Below are positions 51,950-60,555 of a stretch of 64,000 nt of DNA, piece by piece. Location of the stretch: positions 1 to 64,000 of the forward strand of contig UQZL01000004.1 in assembly GCA_900545605.1 (NCBI GenBank). The letters are read 5' to 3'. How positions within the stretch are numbered: position 1 is the first letter of the stretch; each line of letters begins with the position of its first letter. The DNA comes from an uncultured Collinsella sp. (GTDB lineage Bacteria; Actinomycetota; Coriobacteriia; Coriobacteriales; Coriobacteriaceae). The notes beneath the pieces are model-generated. The model worked only from the letters and a program-made list of their open reading frames with translations. It made no database searches and had not been told where the DNA came from. The translations under genes and the position numbers were made by a program.

Positions 51950-52662
51950 TCATCACCCTCTTTGGCGATCGGGTCAGCGGTAGTCGCGGTAGCCACGCCA
52001 GCATCAACCGAAGCGGAAACATTCTGAGCCCTAGCTGTCACCGGTGCCGAACCGACCTGAATATCCCCGCGCGCCCAATCGCCATCGAGCGCACGCGCCA
52101 CCCAGTGATAGATGGGAATCGTGAAGAAGATCAGCGCGGCAAAGGGACCGGCACCAAACAGGAACATCAGCAAAAAGAACAGTAGCCAACACACGGCCCA
52201 ATACGGGAACGACTGGAACGGGCCCTTCACCGGAGTCGAGCCAACTGCGGTGCCACTCGTCGCCTGCGCCGTAGCGGCATTGGCGGCCTGCGCACTCCAA
52301 CTTGCCGCTTGCGCCGCCTTGGCCGCAGCATCACTCGCCTGCGTTGCCGCCTCGGTAGCGCGCGCCGCCGCCTCATGGGTGCGAGCACGCTCTGCCGCCT
52401 CGGCCTCGCGCTGACGGGCGCGGTCCTCGTTCTCAAACTCGATATCGTCCTCGATCTCATCGCTCGGATTGAGCAGCTCGTCCAGGCTCACGCCATAAAG
52501 TTTGGCGAGCGAGATCAGGTTCTCGGTATCGGGCGAGCTCTCCGCGCGCTCCCATTTACTGACCGCCTGGCGCGACAGCCCCAGCTTTCGCGCCAGCCCT
52601 TCTTGGCTAAAACCCTTGCTGCGACGAAGGTCGGCGAGCCGCTGCGCAGTTTCTACATTCAT
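51946..52662 (-). CDS. XRE-family regulator with C-terminal membrane segments
   Basis: A 238-residue protein: a helix-turn-helix domain at residues 3-58 (LADLRRSKGFSQEGLARKL, GLSRQAVSKWERAESSPD), a long Ala-rich, coiled-coil-prone linker, and two hydrophobic segments (WAVCWLLFFLLMFLF, AALIFFTIPIYHWVA). A DNA-binding domain tethered to the membrane and coupled to an extracellular DUF4097 protein suggests a one-component envelope-sensing regulator, probably acting on its own operon. AGGAGGAACC fixes the ATG at 52662; the open frame reaches 52911 without support. Confidence 0.9.
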   Translation of the reverse strand: MNVETAQRLADLRRSKGFSQEGLARKLGLSRQAVSKWERAESSPDTENLISLAKLYGVSLDELLNPSDEIEDDIEFENEDRARQREAEAAERARTHEAAARATEAATQASDAAAKAAQAASWSAQAANAATAQATSGTAVGSTPVKGPFQSFPYWAVCWLLFFLLMFLFGAGPFAALIFFTIPIYHWVARALDGDWARGDIQVGSAPVTARAQNVSASVDAGVATATTADPIAKEGDE

Positions 52663-52929
52663 GGTTCCTCCTATGTGATGCCAGCCGTGCCGCCGGACCA
52701 TATTTGTTCTTAAGGCGCCTTGCACAGTTAAAAATCTATCCGCCACTGCCAAAAGCATGCCACCTATTCTAGTGAGATTTTTGACAACCGGCGGTTGCGG
52801 GTGCATATGAGCTGCGGAAATGTGTCCAAACAAAGCAATGGCGCCTAGCTCAGTTGTCCCCGTTGCGGCGTTAACGGTAGTATGGTCATACTGTTTATTC
52901 CGCACCGCCAACGGAGGGAGTTCCGCGCC
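52663..52929. other. Divergent intergenic region, 267 bp
   Basis: No gene is visible. It holds promoters for the XRE operon (minus) and the methyltransferase (plus): TTGACA (52781-52786) and CATATG (52804-52809), 17 bases apart on the plus strand, form a reasonable promoter. Two palindromes are possible operator sites: AAGGCGCCTT (52712-52721) and AGTATG-GT-CATACT (52879-52892). Confidence 0.45.
52781..52809 (+). promoter_or_regulatory. Promoter of methyltransferase gene
   Basis: A consensus -35 TTGACA and a CATATG -10 are separated by 17 bases, about 120 bases before the start of the next plus-strand gene. Confidence 0.45.
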
Positions 52930-53802
52930 GTGAACCGCGATTTCGCCTCATCGCTCATCCAGCTCAACAACACGTTCTATCGCGAGCACTCCGCCTCCTT
53001 CTCCGATACGCGCCAGGCCCCGTGGCCCGGCTGGGTGCGCACCATGGATATCGCGCTCGGGCAGCTCGACGTCGCCACGATCGAGCATCCCGTCCGTGTC
53101 TTCGATCTTGCCTGCGGCAATATGCGATTCGAGAACTTTGCCGCCGGCGGCGCACTTGCCGCCAAGGGCGTCGACGGCGCAAATCCCTCGGCAAATGTCA
53201 GCTGTCCGTTTGAGTTCTATGGCGTCGACTCGTGCCAAGACCTGGCTATCGATGCACACGGCCACGCCCTGCGCATTCCCAACCTGCACTTCCAGGAGCT
53301 CGATGTGCTCGACGCCCTTATGAAGCTCAACCCCGCCGAGACGCCCGACGTGCTTTTCGACGCCCCGCTCGCCGACATCTCGGTCTGCTTTGGCTTTATG
53401 CACCACGTACCGTCGTGCGAGTACCGCGTACGCGTGCTCGACGCCCTGGTGCGGCAGACGCGCCCAGGCGGCATCATCGCCATCAGCTTTTGGGAGTTTA
53501 TGAACGACGAGCGCATGGCGCGCAAGGCCGTTCGAGCCGAAGCCCGCGCCGAGCTCACCCCGCCGTTTGAGGGTTACGATTCCGCGCAGTTTGAAGCCGG
53601 CGACCACCTCATTGGCTGGCAAAACGACCGCCACGCCTACCGCTATTGCCATCACTTTGACGATCAGCAGATCACCGACCTGGTGCGCGGCGTGCGTACG
53701 TTCTACAAGAGCGGCGAGGTCCCCGTGCGCGAGCTTGAGCGCTTCCATGCCGACGGTCGCAGCGGCGAGCTCAATCGCTATGTGATTCTCAAGCGCCTGT
53801 AG
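52930..53802 (+). CDS. Class I SAM-dependent methyltransferase
   Basis: A 290-residue protein with a Rossmann methyltransferase core: motif I VRVFDLACGNMRFE, an acidic turn (FYGVDSCQDLAI), motif IV/post-I region ISVCFGFMHHVP and a motif VI-like RPGGIIAISFWEF. The substrate is unknown. The N-terminal part (NTFYREHSASFSDTRQAPWPGW) resembles small-molecule/tRNA-type methyltransferases of actinobacteria, but I cannot name one. The frame opens with an ATG at 52882, which lies inside a palindrome; the GTG at 52930 after GGAGGGAG is preferred. trmB follows 119 bases later. Confidence 0.85.
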   Translation: MNRDFASSLIQLNNTFYREHSASFSDTRQAPWPGWVRTMDIALGQLDVATIEHPVRVFDLACGNMRFENFAAGGALAAKGVDGANPSANVSCPFEFYGVDSCQDLAIDAHGHALRIPNLHFQELDVLDALMKLNPAETPDVLFDAPLADISVCFGFMHHVPSCEYRVRVLDALVRQTRPGGIIAISFWEFMNDERMARKAVRAEARAELTPPFEGYDSAQFEAGDHLIGWQNDRHAYRYCHHFDDQQITDLVRGVRTFYKSGEVPVRELERFHADGRSGELNRYVILKRL

Positions 53803-53921
53803 GCACCGACGACTCGCCGTCGAGCCGCACAGCGTCTTTCGGGCAAACTATGCCTACCCTTTTTTCAACCCATTGACGGAACGCGCAGCTATGCGTTCCA
53901 TACTTATGACCAAGGAGCCTC

Positions 53922-54761
53922 ATGGGAGCCGTCCACGTTCGCACGCCTAAGAACTTTGTGCTCGAGGAGCGCCTGGAGCGCTACGCCGATGCGATTGAGA
54001 CGAACCCCGAGGCCTATGTCGGAGATTGGCGCAAGGCCTGTGCGCCCGCAGGCAGCAAGCCCTTCGAACACCTTCATCTGGATCTGGGCTGTGGCAAGGG
54101 AACCTATCTGGTCGAGCGCGCCCACCGCGAGCCCGACACCCTCTTTATCGGCATGGACCAGGAGCCCATCTGCATCGCCTATGCCGCGCAGAAAATCTGC
54201 GAACAGGGGCTATCCAACGCACTCGTCCTGCCCCGAGGCGCCGCATCGCTGCCACAGCTGTTTGCCGCAGGCGAGCTCGATGCCATCACCATTAACTTTC
54301 CCACGCCGCAGCCCAAGGCCAAGTACGCTAAAAAACGACTCGTCCATGTCGACCATCTGATGCTCTACCGCCCGCTCTTTTCAGCCGGCGCTACCGTCAC
54401 ACTGCGCACCGATAGCAAGCCGTTGCGCGATTACGCCCTGGGACAGTTTGCCGCGGCCGGCTACGATACGCTTTGGGTAAGCGACGACGTCCGCCGCGAC
54501 CATCCCGAGCATCCCGAGACCGAGTACGAGCGCCGCACGCGCGAGATGGGTGCCGCCGTCTATGGCATTTGCGCCACACCTGGAGCGCAGCCCAGCGATG
54601 AACAGCTCGCGGCGGGCCGCGCGCAGGAGCAAAGCCTAGCCTGCTACCTGCCCGATAACCTCGATGAGCTCGCCTATGTGCCTCTGGGCATGGAAGAGGC
54701 CGTCGAGAACTTTAGAAACCGTGCCCGCAAGGGCAAGAAGCGTCTACCGCAAGAGTCCTAG
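53922..54761 (+). CDS. trmB: tRNA (guanine-N7-)-methyltransferase
   Basis: TrmB methylates guanosine-46 in the variable loop of tRNAs. The 279-residue protein has motif I HLHLDLGCGKGTYLVE, FIGMDQEP, and the TrmB signature segment as NFPTPQPKAKYAKKRLVH (family consensus NFPDPWPK...RR), followed by TLRTDSKPLRDYAL. The D-to-T and W-to-Q changes in the signature are unusual but the fold blocks are clear. It is longer than most (about 210-240) through a C-terminal extension ending in basic residues. AAGGAGCCTC precedes the ATG. Confidence 0.88.
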   Translation: MGAVHVRTPKNFVLEERLERYADAIETNPEAYVGDWRKACAPAGSKPFEHLHLDLGCGKGTYLVERAHREPDTLFIGMDQEPICIAYAAQKICEQGLSNALVLPRGAASLPQLFAAGELDAITINFPTPQPKAKYAKKRLVHVDHLMLYRPLFSAGATVTLRTDSKPLRDYALGQFAAAGYDTLWVSDDVRRDHPEHPETEYERRTREMGAAVYGICATPGAQPSDEQLAAGRAQEQSLACYLPDNLDELAYVPLGMEEAVENFRNRARKGKKRLPQES

Positions 54762-54826
54762 GGGCTTCTGATGGTCGCGGCGTTGGCAAACAAGCGCAAA
54801 TAGGCGCCAGCGAACGGCCCTCAAAC

Positions 54827-54949
54827 CTAAGTGAGTAGACTATTTTGCAATAGCCAAGCACAGCCCGCATAGCGAAACATAAAACCGCAGGTAGAACCCT
54901 TGCGCAAAAGCCATGTGCTCGCAATATCGCAAAAAGTCTACTCACTTAG
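54827..54949. repeat. 123-bp element with 15-bp terminal inverted repeats
   Basis: CTAAGTGAGTAGACT (54827-54841) and AGTCTACTCACTTAG (54935-54949) are perfect inverse complements. Inside, TTTTGCAATAGC and GCAATATCGCAAAA-like segments extend the pairing imperfectly, and GCACAG/TGTGC pair further in. No coding frame lies within. The layout fits a small non-autonomous MITE-like element or a long-stem REP. It sits between trmB and the Ski2-like helicase gene. Confidence 0.75.
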
Positions 54950-55070
54950 CTAGCGACTACACTAAACGGCTGGGCAGAACGCCCATTTCCTGCATTTTCT
55001 CGCGCGCTGGCACCCCGCGCCGCCGCTACGCCATAATAGTTGGCGGACAATCGCGAGAGAAAGCAACCAT

Positions 55071-57752
55071 ATGGCACAGACCACGACAGATACCGCCGCC
55101 AGCACCGTCTCCGGCACCGGGGCTGCCAGCTCATTCTCGGGCGGCACGGGAACCGAAGCCGAGTTTGGCTCGCTCGGTGCGCTCTCCCCCACCTGGTGGG
55201 AGCCCGAGGATGGCAGTGAGCCCGAACCATGGCTCACGCCTGATCAGGCCTTCGAACGCTTCTTTGAATGGACGAGCGACCGCGGCATTGAGCTGTGGGA
55301 TCACCAAGAAGAGGCCCTCATGGACCTGGCAGCCGGCGATCACGTCATTTTAGGCACACCGACCGGATCGGGTAAATCGCTCGTCGCGCTGGGAATGCTC
55401 TTTATGGGCATGGCGCAGGGCAAGCGCTGCTATTACACGGCCCCCATCAAGGCCCTGGTCAGCGAAAAGTTCTTCGACCTGGTACAGGTACTCGGCCGCG
55501 ATAACGTCGGTATGATCACCGGCGATACGCATATCAACACCAAGGCGCCCGTCATCTGCTGCACGGCAGAGATCCTTGCCAACGACGCACTGCGCGAGGG
55601 CGAAGATGCCGATGTTGGCTGCGTCGCCATGGACGAGTTCCACTACTTTGCCGACCCTGATCGCGGTTGGGCCTGGCAGGTGCCGCTGCTCACCCTGCCT
55701 CACACGCAATTCATGCTCATGAGCGCCACGCTCGGCGATGTCACCGCGATCGCCGCCTCGCTCGAGGAACACACCGGCGCTACCTGCGACTTGGTCGTCG
55801 ATGCCCCGCGCCCCGTGCCGCTGAGCTACGACTATGTGACGACCTCCCTCGAGGGCACCGTCGAGCTCGCCATGCGCCGCGGCGAGGCCCCGCTCTACAT
55901 CGTGCACTTTAGCCAGGATGCCGCCCTTGCGACGGCGCAATCCCTCGCCAATTTTGGCATCGCCAGCAAGGAGCAACGCGAGGCTATTAAGGAAGCCGCC
56001 AAAGGCACGAGCTTCTCGACGGCCTTCGGCAAGATCCTCAAACGCTTGCTCGGCTGCGGCGTCGGCGTGCACCACGCCGGTATGCTGCCACGCTATCGCC
56101 TGCTGGTCGAGCGCCTGGCGCAACAGGGCCTGCTACCCGTCATCTGCGGCACCGACACACTCGGCGTCGGCATCAACGTGCCCATCCACACCGTGGTCCT
56201 CACCGCGCTCACCAAGTTCGACGGCTACAAGATGCGTCGCCTGCGCGCCCGCGAGTTCCATCAAATCGCCGGTCGCGCCGGCCGCTCGGGCTTCGATACC
56301 GAGGGTATGGTCATCGCCGAGGCCCCGGAGCACGAGATCGAGAACGCCAAGCTCATGGCCAAGGCGGGCGACGACCCCAAGAAGCTCCGCAAGATTAAAA
56401 AGAAGAAGGCCCCCGAGGGCTTTGTCACCTGGAACAAGCAGACCTTTGAGCGCCTGATCGAGACGCAGCCCGAAACGCTCAAGCCGCGCCTTCGCATCAC
56501 ACACTCCATGGTGATTAGCGTGGTCGAGCAGGGCGGCGACGCCCGTGCCCGCGTACACGACCTCATCGAGACAAGCCTGCAGACCCCCGAGGAAAAGGCA
56601 AAGCTCGAGGTTCGTGCCGACGAAATCTTCGCCACGCTCATCGATTCCGGCGTCGTCGTTCGCACCGAGGTGCCGCCTGCGTCCGACGCTCCCGCAGATG
56701 CCGCAGCGGACATCGACTACGCGCTGACGGTCGATCTGCCCGAGGACTTCGCGCTCGACCAGCCGCTCTCGCCGTTTTTGCTTGCCGCGCTGGAGCTACT
56801 CGACCCCGAGAGTGAGACCTATACCATGGACCTCATCTCGATGGTCGAGGCTACGCTCGAGGACCCCAAGCAGGTATTGCGCGCACAGGAGCGCGCCGCA
56901 CGCGACCGCGCGATGGCCGAAATGAAGGCCGATGGCGTCGAATACGAGGAACGCCTGGAGCGCATCCAGGATGTCACCTACGAAAAGCCGCTCGAGGACT
57001 TGCTCGATGCCGCTTTTGACAAGTACTGCCAGGAAGTGCCCTGGGCAAACGACTACCAGCTCTCCCCCAAGAGCGTCCTGCGCGATATGCTGGAAAGCGC
57101 AAGCGATTTTAAGGGCTATATTCAAAAGCTCGGCATCGCCCGCTCCGAAGGCATTTTGCTGCGCTACCTGGCAGAGGCTTACCGTTCGCTCGACCGCACC
57201 GTACCCATCGAGAAGCGCGACGAGCGTCTGCGCGACATCATTTCGTGGCTCGGCTTTGTGGTGCGCTCGGTCGACTCGAGCCTGGTGGACGAGTGGGAGA
57301 ACGCTGGCAACCCCGCTGCACTCGACGCCGCACCGCCACAGGGCATCGACGAGGTCGTGGCGGACCGTCGCGGCTGCACGCTGCTGGTGCGCAACGCACT
57401 CTTCCGCCGCGTGACCCTTGCCGCCCGCGAGCACGTTCGCGACCTGGGCGAACTCGACGAGGACTGGGGCATGAGCGAGATCCGCTGGCAAAAGGCGCTC
57501 GACGCCTATCATGAGCAACACGAGGAAATCCTCACCAACGGCGACGCCCGCAGCGCCGCGATGTTTACCATCGACGAGAGCGACGAGAAGACCGATCACG
57601 TGTGGCACGTGCATCAGATCTTTGCCGACGAGGATGCCGACCACGACTTTGGCATCATGGGCGATGTCAATCTGGACGCCACGCAAGACGGCGGCGAGGT
57701 CATCTTCAAGAGCTACCGTGTCGGCTTTATCGAGGATTTGCTCGAGGATTAA
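55071..57752 (+). CDS. Ski2-like DEAD/DEAH-box helicase (DUF3516 type)
   Basis: An 893-residue helicase: Walker A GTPTGSGKS (95-103), motif II DEFH (188-191), MSATLG, and QIAGRAGRSGFDTEG as motif VI. A Ski2/HelY-like C-terminal region of about 400 residues follows, as in actinobacterial DUF3516 helicases, which probably act on RNA or structured nucleic acid. The first 45 residues are low-complexity Thr/Ser/Gly. A lysine-rich patch (KKLRKIKKKKAPEG) follows the helicase core. GAGAAAGCAACC precedes the ATG. Single gene with a bidirectional terminator. Confidence 0.92.
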   Translation: MAQTTTDTAASTVSGTGAASSFSGGTGTEAEFGSLGALSPTWWEPEDGSEPEPWLTPDQAFERFFEWTSDRGIELWDHQEEALMDLAAGDHVILGTPTGSGKSLVALGMLFMGMAQGKRCYYTAPIKALVSEKFFDLVQVLGRDNVGMITGDTHINTKAPVICCTAEILANDALREGEDADVGCVAMDEFHYFADPDRGWAWQVPLLTLPHTQFMLMSATLGDVTAIAASLEEHTGATCDLVVDAPRPVPLSYDYVTTSLEGTVELAMRRGEAPLYIVHFSQDAALATAQSLANFGIASKEQREAIKEAAKGTSFSTAFGKILKRLLGCGVGVHHAGMLPRYRLLVERLAQQGLLPVICGTDTLGVGINVPIHTVVLTALTKFDGYKMRRLRAREFHQIAGRAGRSGFDTEGMVIAEAPEHEIENAKLMAKAGDDPKKLRKIKKKKAPEGFVTWNKQTFERLIETQPETLKPRLRITHSMVISVVEQGGDARARVHDLIETSLQTPEEKAKLEVRADEIFATLIDSGVVVRTEVPPASDAPADAAADIDYALTVDLPEDFALDQPLSPFLLAALELLDPESETYTMDLISMVEATLEDPKQVLRAQERAARDRAMAEMKADGVEYEERLERIQDVTYEKPLEDLLDAAFDKYCQEVPWANDYQLSPKSVLRDMLESASDFKGYIQKLGIARSEGILLRYLAEAYRSLDRTVPIEKRDERLRDIISWLGFVVRSVDSSLVDEWENAGNPAALDAAPPQGIDEVVADRRGCTLLVRNALFRRVTLAAREHVRDLGELDEDWGMSEIRWQKALDAYHEQHEEILTNGDARSAAMFTIDESDEKTDHVWHVHQIFADEDADHDFGIMGDVNLDATQDGGEVIFKSYRVGFIEDLLED

Positions 57753-57770
57753 GGCCTGCAAAGCGAAAAA

Positions 57771-57806
57771 AGCGGGGCCGCTGGCAACATCGCTAGCGGC
57801 CCCGCT
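57771..57806. terminator. Bidirectional terminator between helicase and DUF2130 gene
   Basis: The 12-bp stem AGCGGGGCCGCT/AGCGGCCCCGCT (57771-57782 / 57795-57806) is flanked by GAAAAAA and TTTCT. It serves the two convergent genes. Confidence 0.9.
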
Positions 57807-57828
57807 TTCTCATAAACGCTCTATCCCG

Positions 57829-59586
57829 TTACTCGGCATCCTCGACCTCGTAGGCATCGGCCTCCGCCGGCTCATCGCCTGCATCCGGAGCGGCCTCACG
57901 CGCCTCGTCAAACGCCGTCTTCATGGTCTTGTTGCCCCAGGCGAGCTTGCGAATCGTGAGCTCATCGGCCTTGTTGTGGGCCAGACGCAGATTCTCGGTA
58001 CTGCGTCGCAGGTCGTCCTTGGTTTTCCCGAGCTGCTTAATGGCGGCATCGATCTCCTTGATCGCCGACTCGAACTGCTTGCTCGCCAGGTTGTAGTTGC
58101 GCGAGAAGCCGTCCTTGAACTTCTCCATCTTGGCTTCGAAGTTCGTGACGTCGATATTCTGCTGCTTGTACTCCGCCAACTCCTGCTTATAGCGCAGCGA
58201 TCCCATAGCGGCGTTGCGCAGCAGCGTGATCATGGGAATGAAGAATTGCGGGCGGATCGCGTACATCTTCTCGTAGCGGTAGCTCACGTCCACGATGCCG
58301 GCGTTATAGAGCTCGCTCTCGGGCTCGAGCAGGGTGCAAAGCACCGCGTACTCGCAGCCTTTCTGACGACGGTCGTGGTCGAGCTTCTTAAAGAAGTCCT
58401 CGTTCTTGTGCTTGGTCGCGGTTTCGTCATTCTCGTTTTTCATCTCGAACATGATCGAGATGACCTCGTTGCCGCTCGCGTCGCACTCACGGAAGATGAA
58501 GTCGCCCTTGGTACCCTCGGACGCATCGTTGTCTTTCTCAAAATAAGCGTTGGGAAACGCCGTCATGCGCAAGCGATTGAACTCAGTCTCGCAGTGTTGC
58601 TCGAGCGACTCGCCCACCATCTTGGTGGACAGGCGCACCTTCATGTCCTTCAGGCGCTCAATCTCTTCGTCCTTGTAGCGGATCAGCTCATCGCTCGCGC
58701 GCTTGGCCTGCGCAAGCTCGAGCTCGTGTGCTGCCTTGGCCTGCTCCTCGCGTGAATCGCGCACTGCCAGCTCGCTCGTCAGCTTGGCACGCGCCTCGTC
58801 GCGCTCACGCTCCGCCGCGGCGACTGCTTCCGCTAGATTCATCTTTGCCGTCAGTTCCTGTTCGCGCAGCTGCGCGCGCAGACCCTCTGCCTCCTGCTCG
58901 GACTGAGCCTTTGCGGCGGAAAACTTCTCCTGTACCGTCGCGCGGTAGTCAGCAAGCGCGCGCTCGGCCTCGCTGCGAGCGGCATCAAGCTCACGCTGGG
59001 ACTCGGCGGCGGCAGCGGCAAGTGCCATCTCCTGGGCCTTGTCTGCAGCGGAGAGCTTCGCCTGCAGCTCGGCAATCTGAGCGTCGCGTGCGGACAGGTC
59101 GTTTTGCGCGGCGCCACGCGCCGCCGCCTCGGCAAGCTTGGCTTCGTCGTCTTTGCGTCCCAGCTGTGCACGCAGGCTGTCAATCTCACGCTGGAGCTCG
59201 GCGTTCTCCTTTTGGGCATCGGCACGAGCCTCAATAGCCGCACGCTGACTTGCGCTCTCGCGCTCTGCGGCAGCACCCTCGAGCTTGGCGCGTAGCTCGG
59301 CAAGCTCGGCGTCGCGCTTGGCAACTTCCTGTGCCAACTCCTGAGCCGCGATATTCTTCTGTTCAGTGAGCTGAGCGCTGCGCTGAGATTCCACCTCCCG
59401 TAAGGCGGCAGCCGAGCGCGAGCGTTCAAGCTCCAGTGCCTGCTCGCCCTCGCGCTGGACGGCCTTCACGCGCTCATCCAGGTCGCGCGAGAACTCCGTA
59501 TCGCGCACCTGTTTGACGATATCCGCATAGCCGGACGCATCGACCTTAAAGACTTCGCCGCAATGCGGGCACCTGATCTCGTTCAT
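57829..59586 (-). CDS. DUF2130 coiled-coil protein
   Basis: A 585-residue protein: an N-terminal CPHCGEVF zinc-finger-like pair, about 260 residues of Glu/Ala/Arg-rich coiled coil (residues about 25-290), and a C-terminal DUF2130 domain (FNRLRMTAFPNAYFEKDND, KGDFIFRE, ISIMFEMKNE, KLDHDRRQKGCEYAV). The GDFIF ... FEMKNE pair has the spacing and residues of a PD-(D/E)xK nuclease core (D...ExK), so a nuclease role related to RmuC is possible. GAGGAGCTGCT fixes the ATG at 59586; a longer reading to 59610 is unsupported. Confidence 0.88.
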   Translation of the reverse strand: MNEIRCPHCGEVFKVDASGYADIVKQVRDTEFSRDLDERVKAVQREGEQALELERSRSAAALREVESQRSAQLTEQKNIAAQELAQEVAKRDAELAELRAKLEGAAAERESASQRAAIEARADAQKENAELQREIDSLRAQLGRKDDEAKLAEAAARGAAQNDLSARDAQIAELQAKLSAADKAQEMALAAAAAESQRELDAARSEAERALADYRATVQEKFSAAKAQSEQEAEGLRAQLREQELTAKMNLAEAVAAAERERDEARAKLTSELAVRDSREEQAKAAHELELAQAKRASDELIRYKDEEIERLKDMKVRLSTKMVGESLEQHCETEFNRLRMTAFPNAYFEKDNDASEGTKGDFIFRECDASGNEVISIMFEMKNENDETATKHKNEDFFKKLDHDRRQKGCEYAVLCTLLEPESELYNAGIVDVSYRYEKMYAIRPQFFIPMITLLRNAAMGSLRYKQELAEYKQQNIDVTNFEAKMEKFKDGFSRNYNLASKQFESAIKEIDAAIKQLGKTKDDLRRSTENLRLAHNKADELTIRKLAWGNKTMKTAFDEAREAAPDAGDEPAEADAYEVEDAE

Positions 59587-59644
59587 AGCAGCTCCTCGAT
59601 GGACGCACATTTCAACTGCCTACACTCTACCGCGGCACGCGGAC

Positions 59645-59679
59645 AAAAAAGGCGCCGCCGCCATAATGGCAACGGCGCC
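59645..59679 (-). terminator. Terminator after YdjC gene
   Basis: Minus-strand stem GGCGCCG/CGGCGCC (59673-59679 / 59651-59657) with an inner GCC/GGC pair, followed by TTTTTTG. It lies downstream of the YdjC-family gene. Confidence 0.85.
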
Positions 59680-59681
59680 AG

Positions 59682-59718
59682 AACCACCACAAAGGCGCCT
59701 GTCCCCATTGTGGTGGTT
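59682..59718. repeat. 37-bp hairpin repeat, copy downstream of YdjC gene
   Basis: The perfect 11-bp arms AACCACCACAA/TTGTGGTGGTT (59682-59692 / 59708-59718) flank a loop GGCGCCTGTCCCC. The reverse complement of the loop contains GGGGACAGG, the same core as in the elements at 45577 and 60512. Confidence 0.85.
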
Positions 59719-59726
59719 TGGGAGCC

Positions 59727-60491
59727 TTACAGGTCGCGGTAGTCAATCAGATGCAGATCGTCCTGAGCCTCGAGCCACGCCCGCAGCTCGGGGTCGATCA
59801 GTGCATCGACTTCCTTGGTGCGATCGGTCGTAAGCGAACTATTCTCTAGGATAAAGCGATCGAGATAGCCCGGATGGCACACGAAGACGACCGTCTCGCC
59901 GTCTGCCATCTCGCGAACCGTCTGCATAATCGAGTCCTTAGGCTCGTAGCCCGGCTCCATCGAATGCATCACCATGCGCAGGTCGGTATCTCCGCAGTGC
60001 ACCACGGCCGTGGGGTCGAAGCTCGCCTTTTGCTCCTTAAGGCCCAGCTCCTGCGCCACCGCCGAAATCGCTCGATTGAGGTTTTTGCTCATAACGGCGT
60101 GGGCCTCAAAGTAATCGGGCTCGCGACCCACGATCTCGACAAAGTGATCGTGCTGCGCACGAATTTCAATGCATGCCTCGTCGAAGTCAATCAGTTCCTC
60201 GCCACGCTTAAAGCGCTCGCGGAAGGTACGGCTGCTATGGAACTCACCGTTTTCATCGAGCAGGCTTGGAATGAGTGCCGGATCGGCACACGGCTTGCCC
60301 AGGCACACGTTGGTATGCTGGCCCACCGCAATGTCAGCATCCGCCACGAGTGACCAGCCATGCTCGGCCTCGGGCATATTTGGCATGAGTCCCACCGAGC
60401 ACACCAGGCCCTCATCGACGCTGCGGGCGATCCCTAAGTCAACGGCATACGAATAGCCGAGATCGTCGGCACGAATAAGCAGTTGTTTCAT
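59727..60491 (-). CDS. chbG: YdjC/ChbG-family carbohydrate deacetylase
   Basis: Family members remove acetyl groups from N-acetylated oligosaccharides such as chitobiose. The 254-residue protein starts MKQLLIRADDLGYSYAVDLG, with the catalytic Asp-Asp pair (RADDLG), and has GQHTNVCLGKP, ARFDEAHAV-like YFEAHAVMS and VFVCHPGYLD, which supply metal-binding histidines. No chitobiose PTS or glycosidase gene is adjacent. GGAGTCGTT precedes the ATG. The gene is flanked on both sides by copies of the same hairpin repeat. Confidence 0.9.
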   Translation of the reverse strand: MKQLLIRADDLGYSYAVDLGIARSVDEGLVCSVGLMPNMPEAEHGWSLVADADIAVGQHTNVCLGKPCADPALIPSLLDENGEFHSSRTFRERFKRGEELIDFDEACIEIRAQHDHFVEIVGREPDYFEAHAVMSKNLNRAISAVAQELGLKEQKASFDPTAVVHCGDTDLRMVMHSMEPGYEPKDSIMQTVREMADGETVVFVCHPGYLDRFILENSSLTTDRTKEVDALIDPELRAWLEAQDDLHLIDYRDL

Positions 60492-60511
60492 AACGACTCC
60501 AATCTATGGAA

Positions 60512-60550
60512 AAACCACCACAAAGGTGCCTGTCCCCTTTATGGTGGTTT
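60512..60550. repeat. 39-bp hairpin repeat, copy upstream of YdjC gene
   Basis: Arms AAACCACCACAAAG and CTTTATGGTGGTTT (60512-60525 / 60537-60550) pair with one mismatch around GTGCCTGTCCC. The element is the same family and nearly the same sequence as 59682-59718. The pair brackets the YdjC gene. Confidence 0.85.
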
Positions 60551-60555
60551 GAAAG

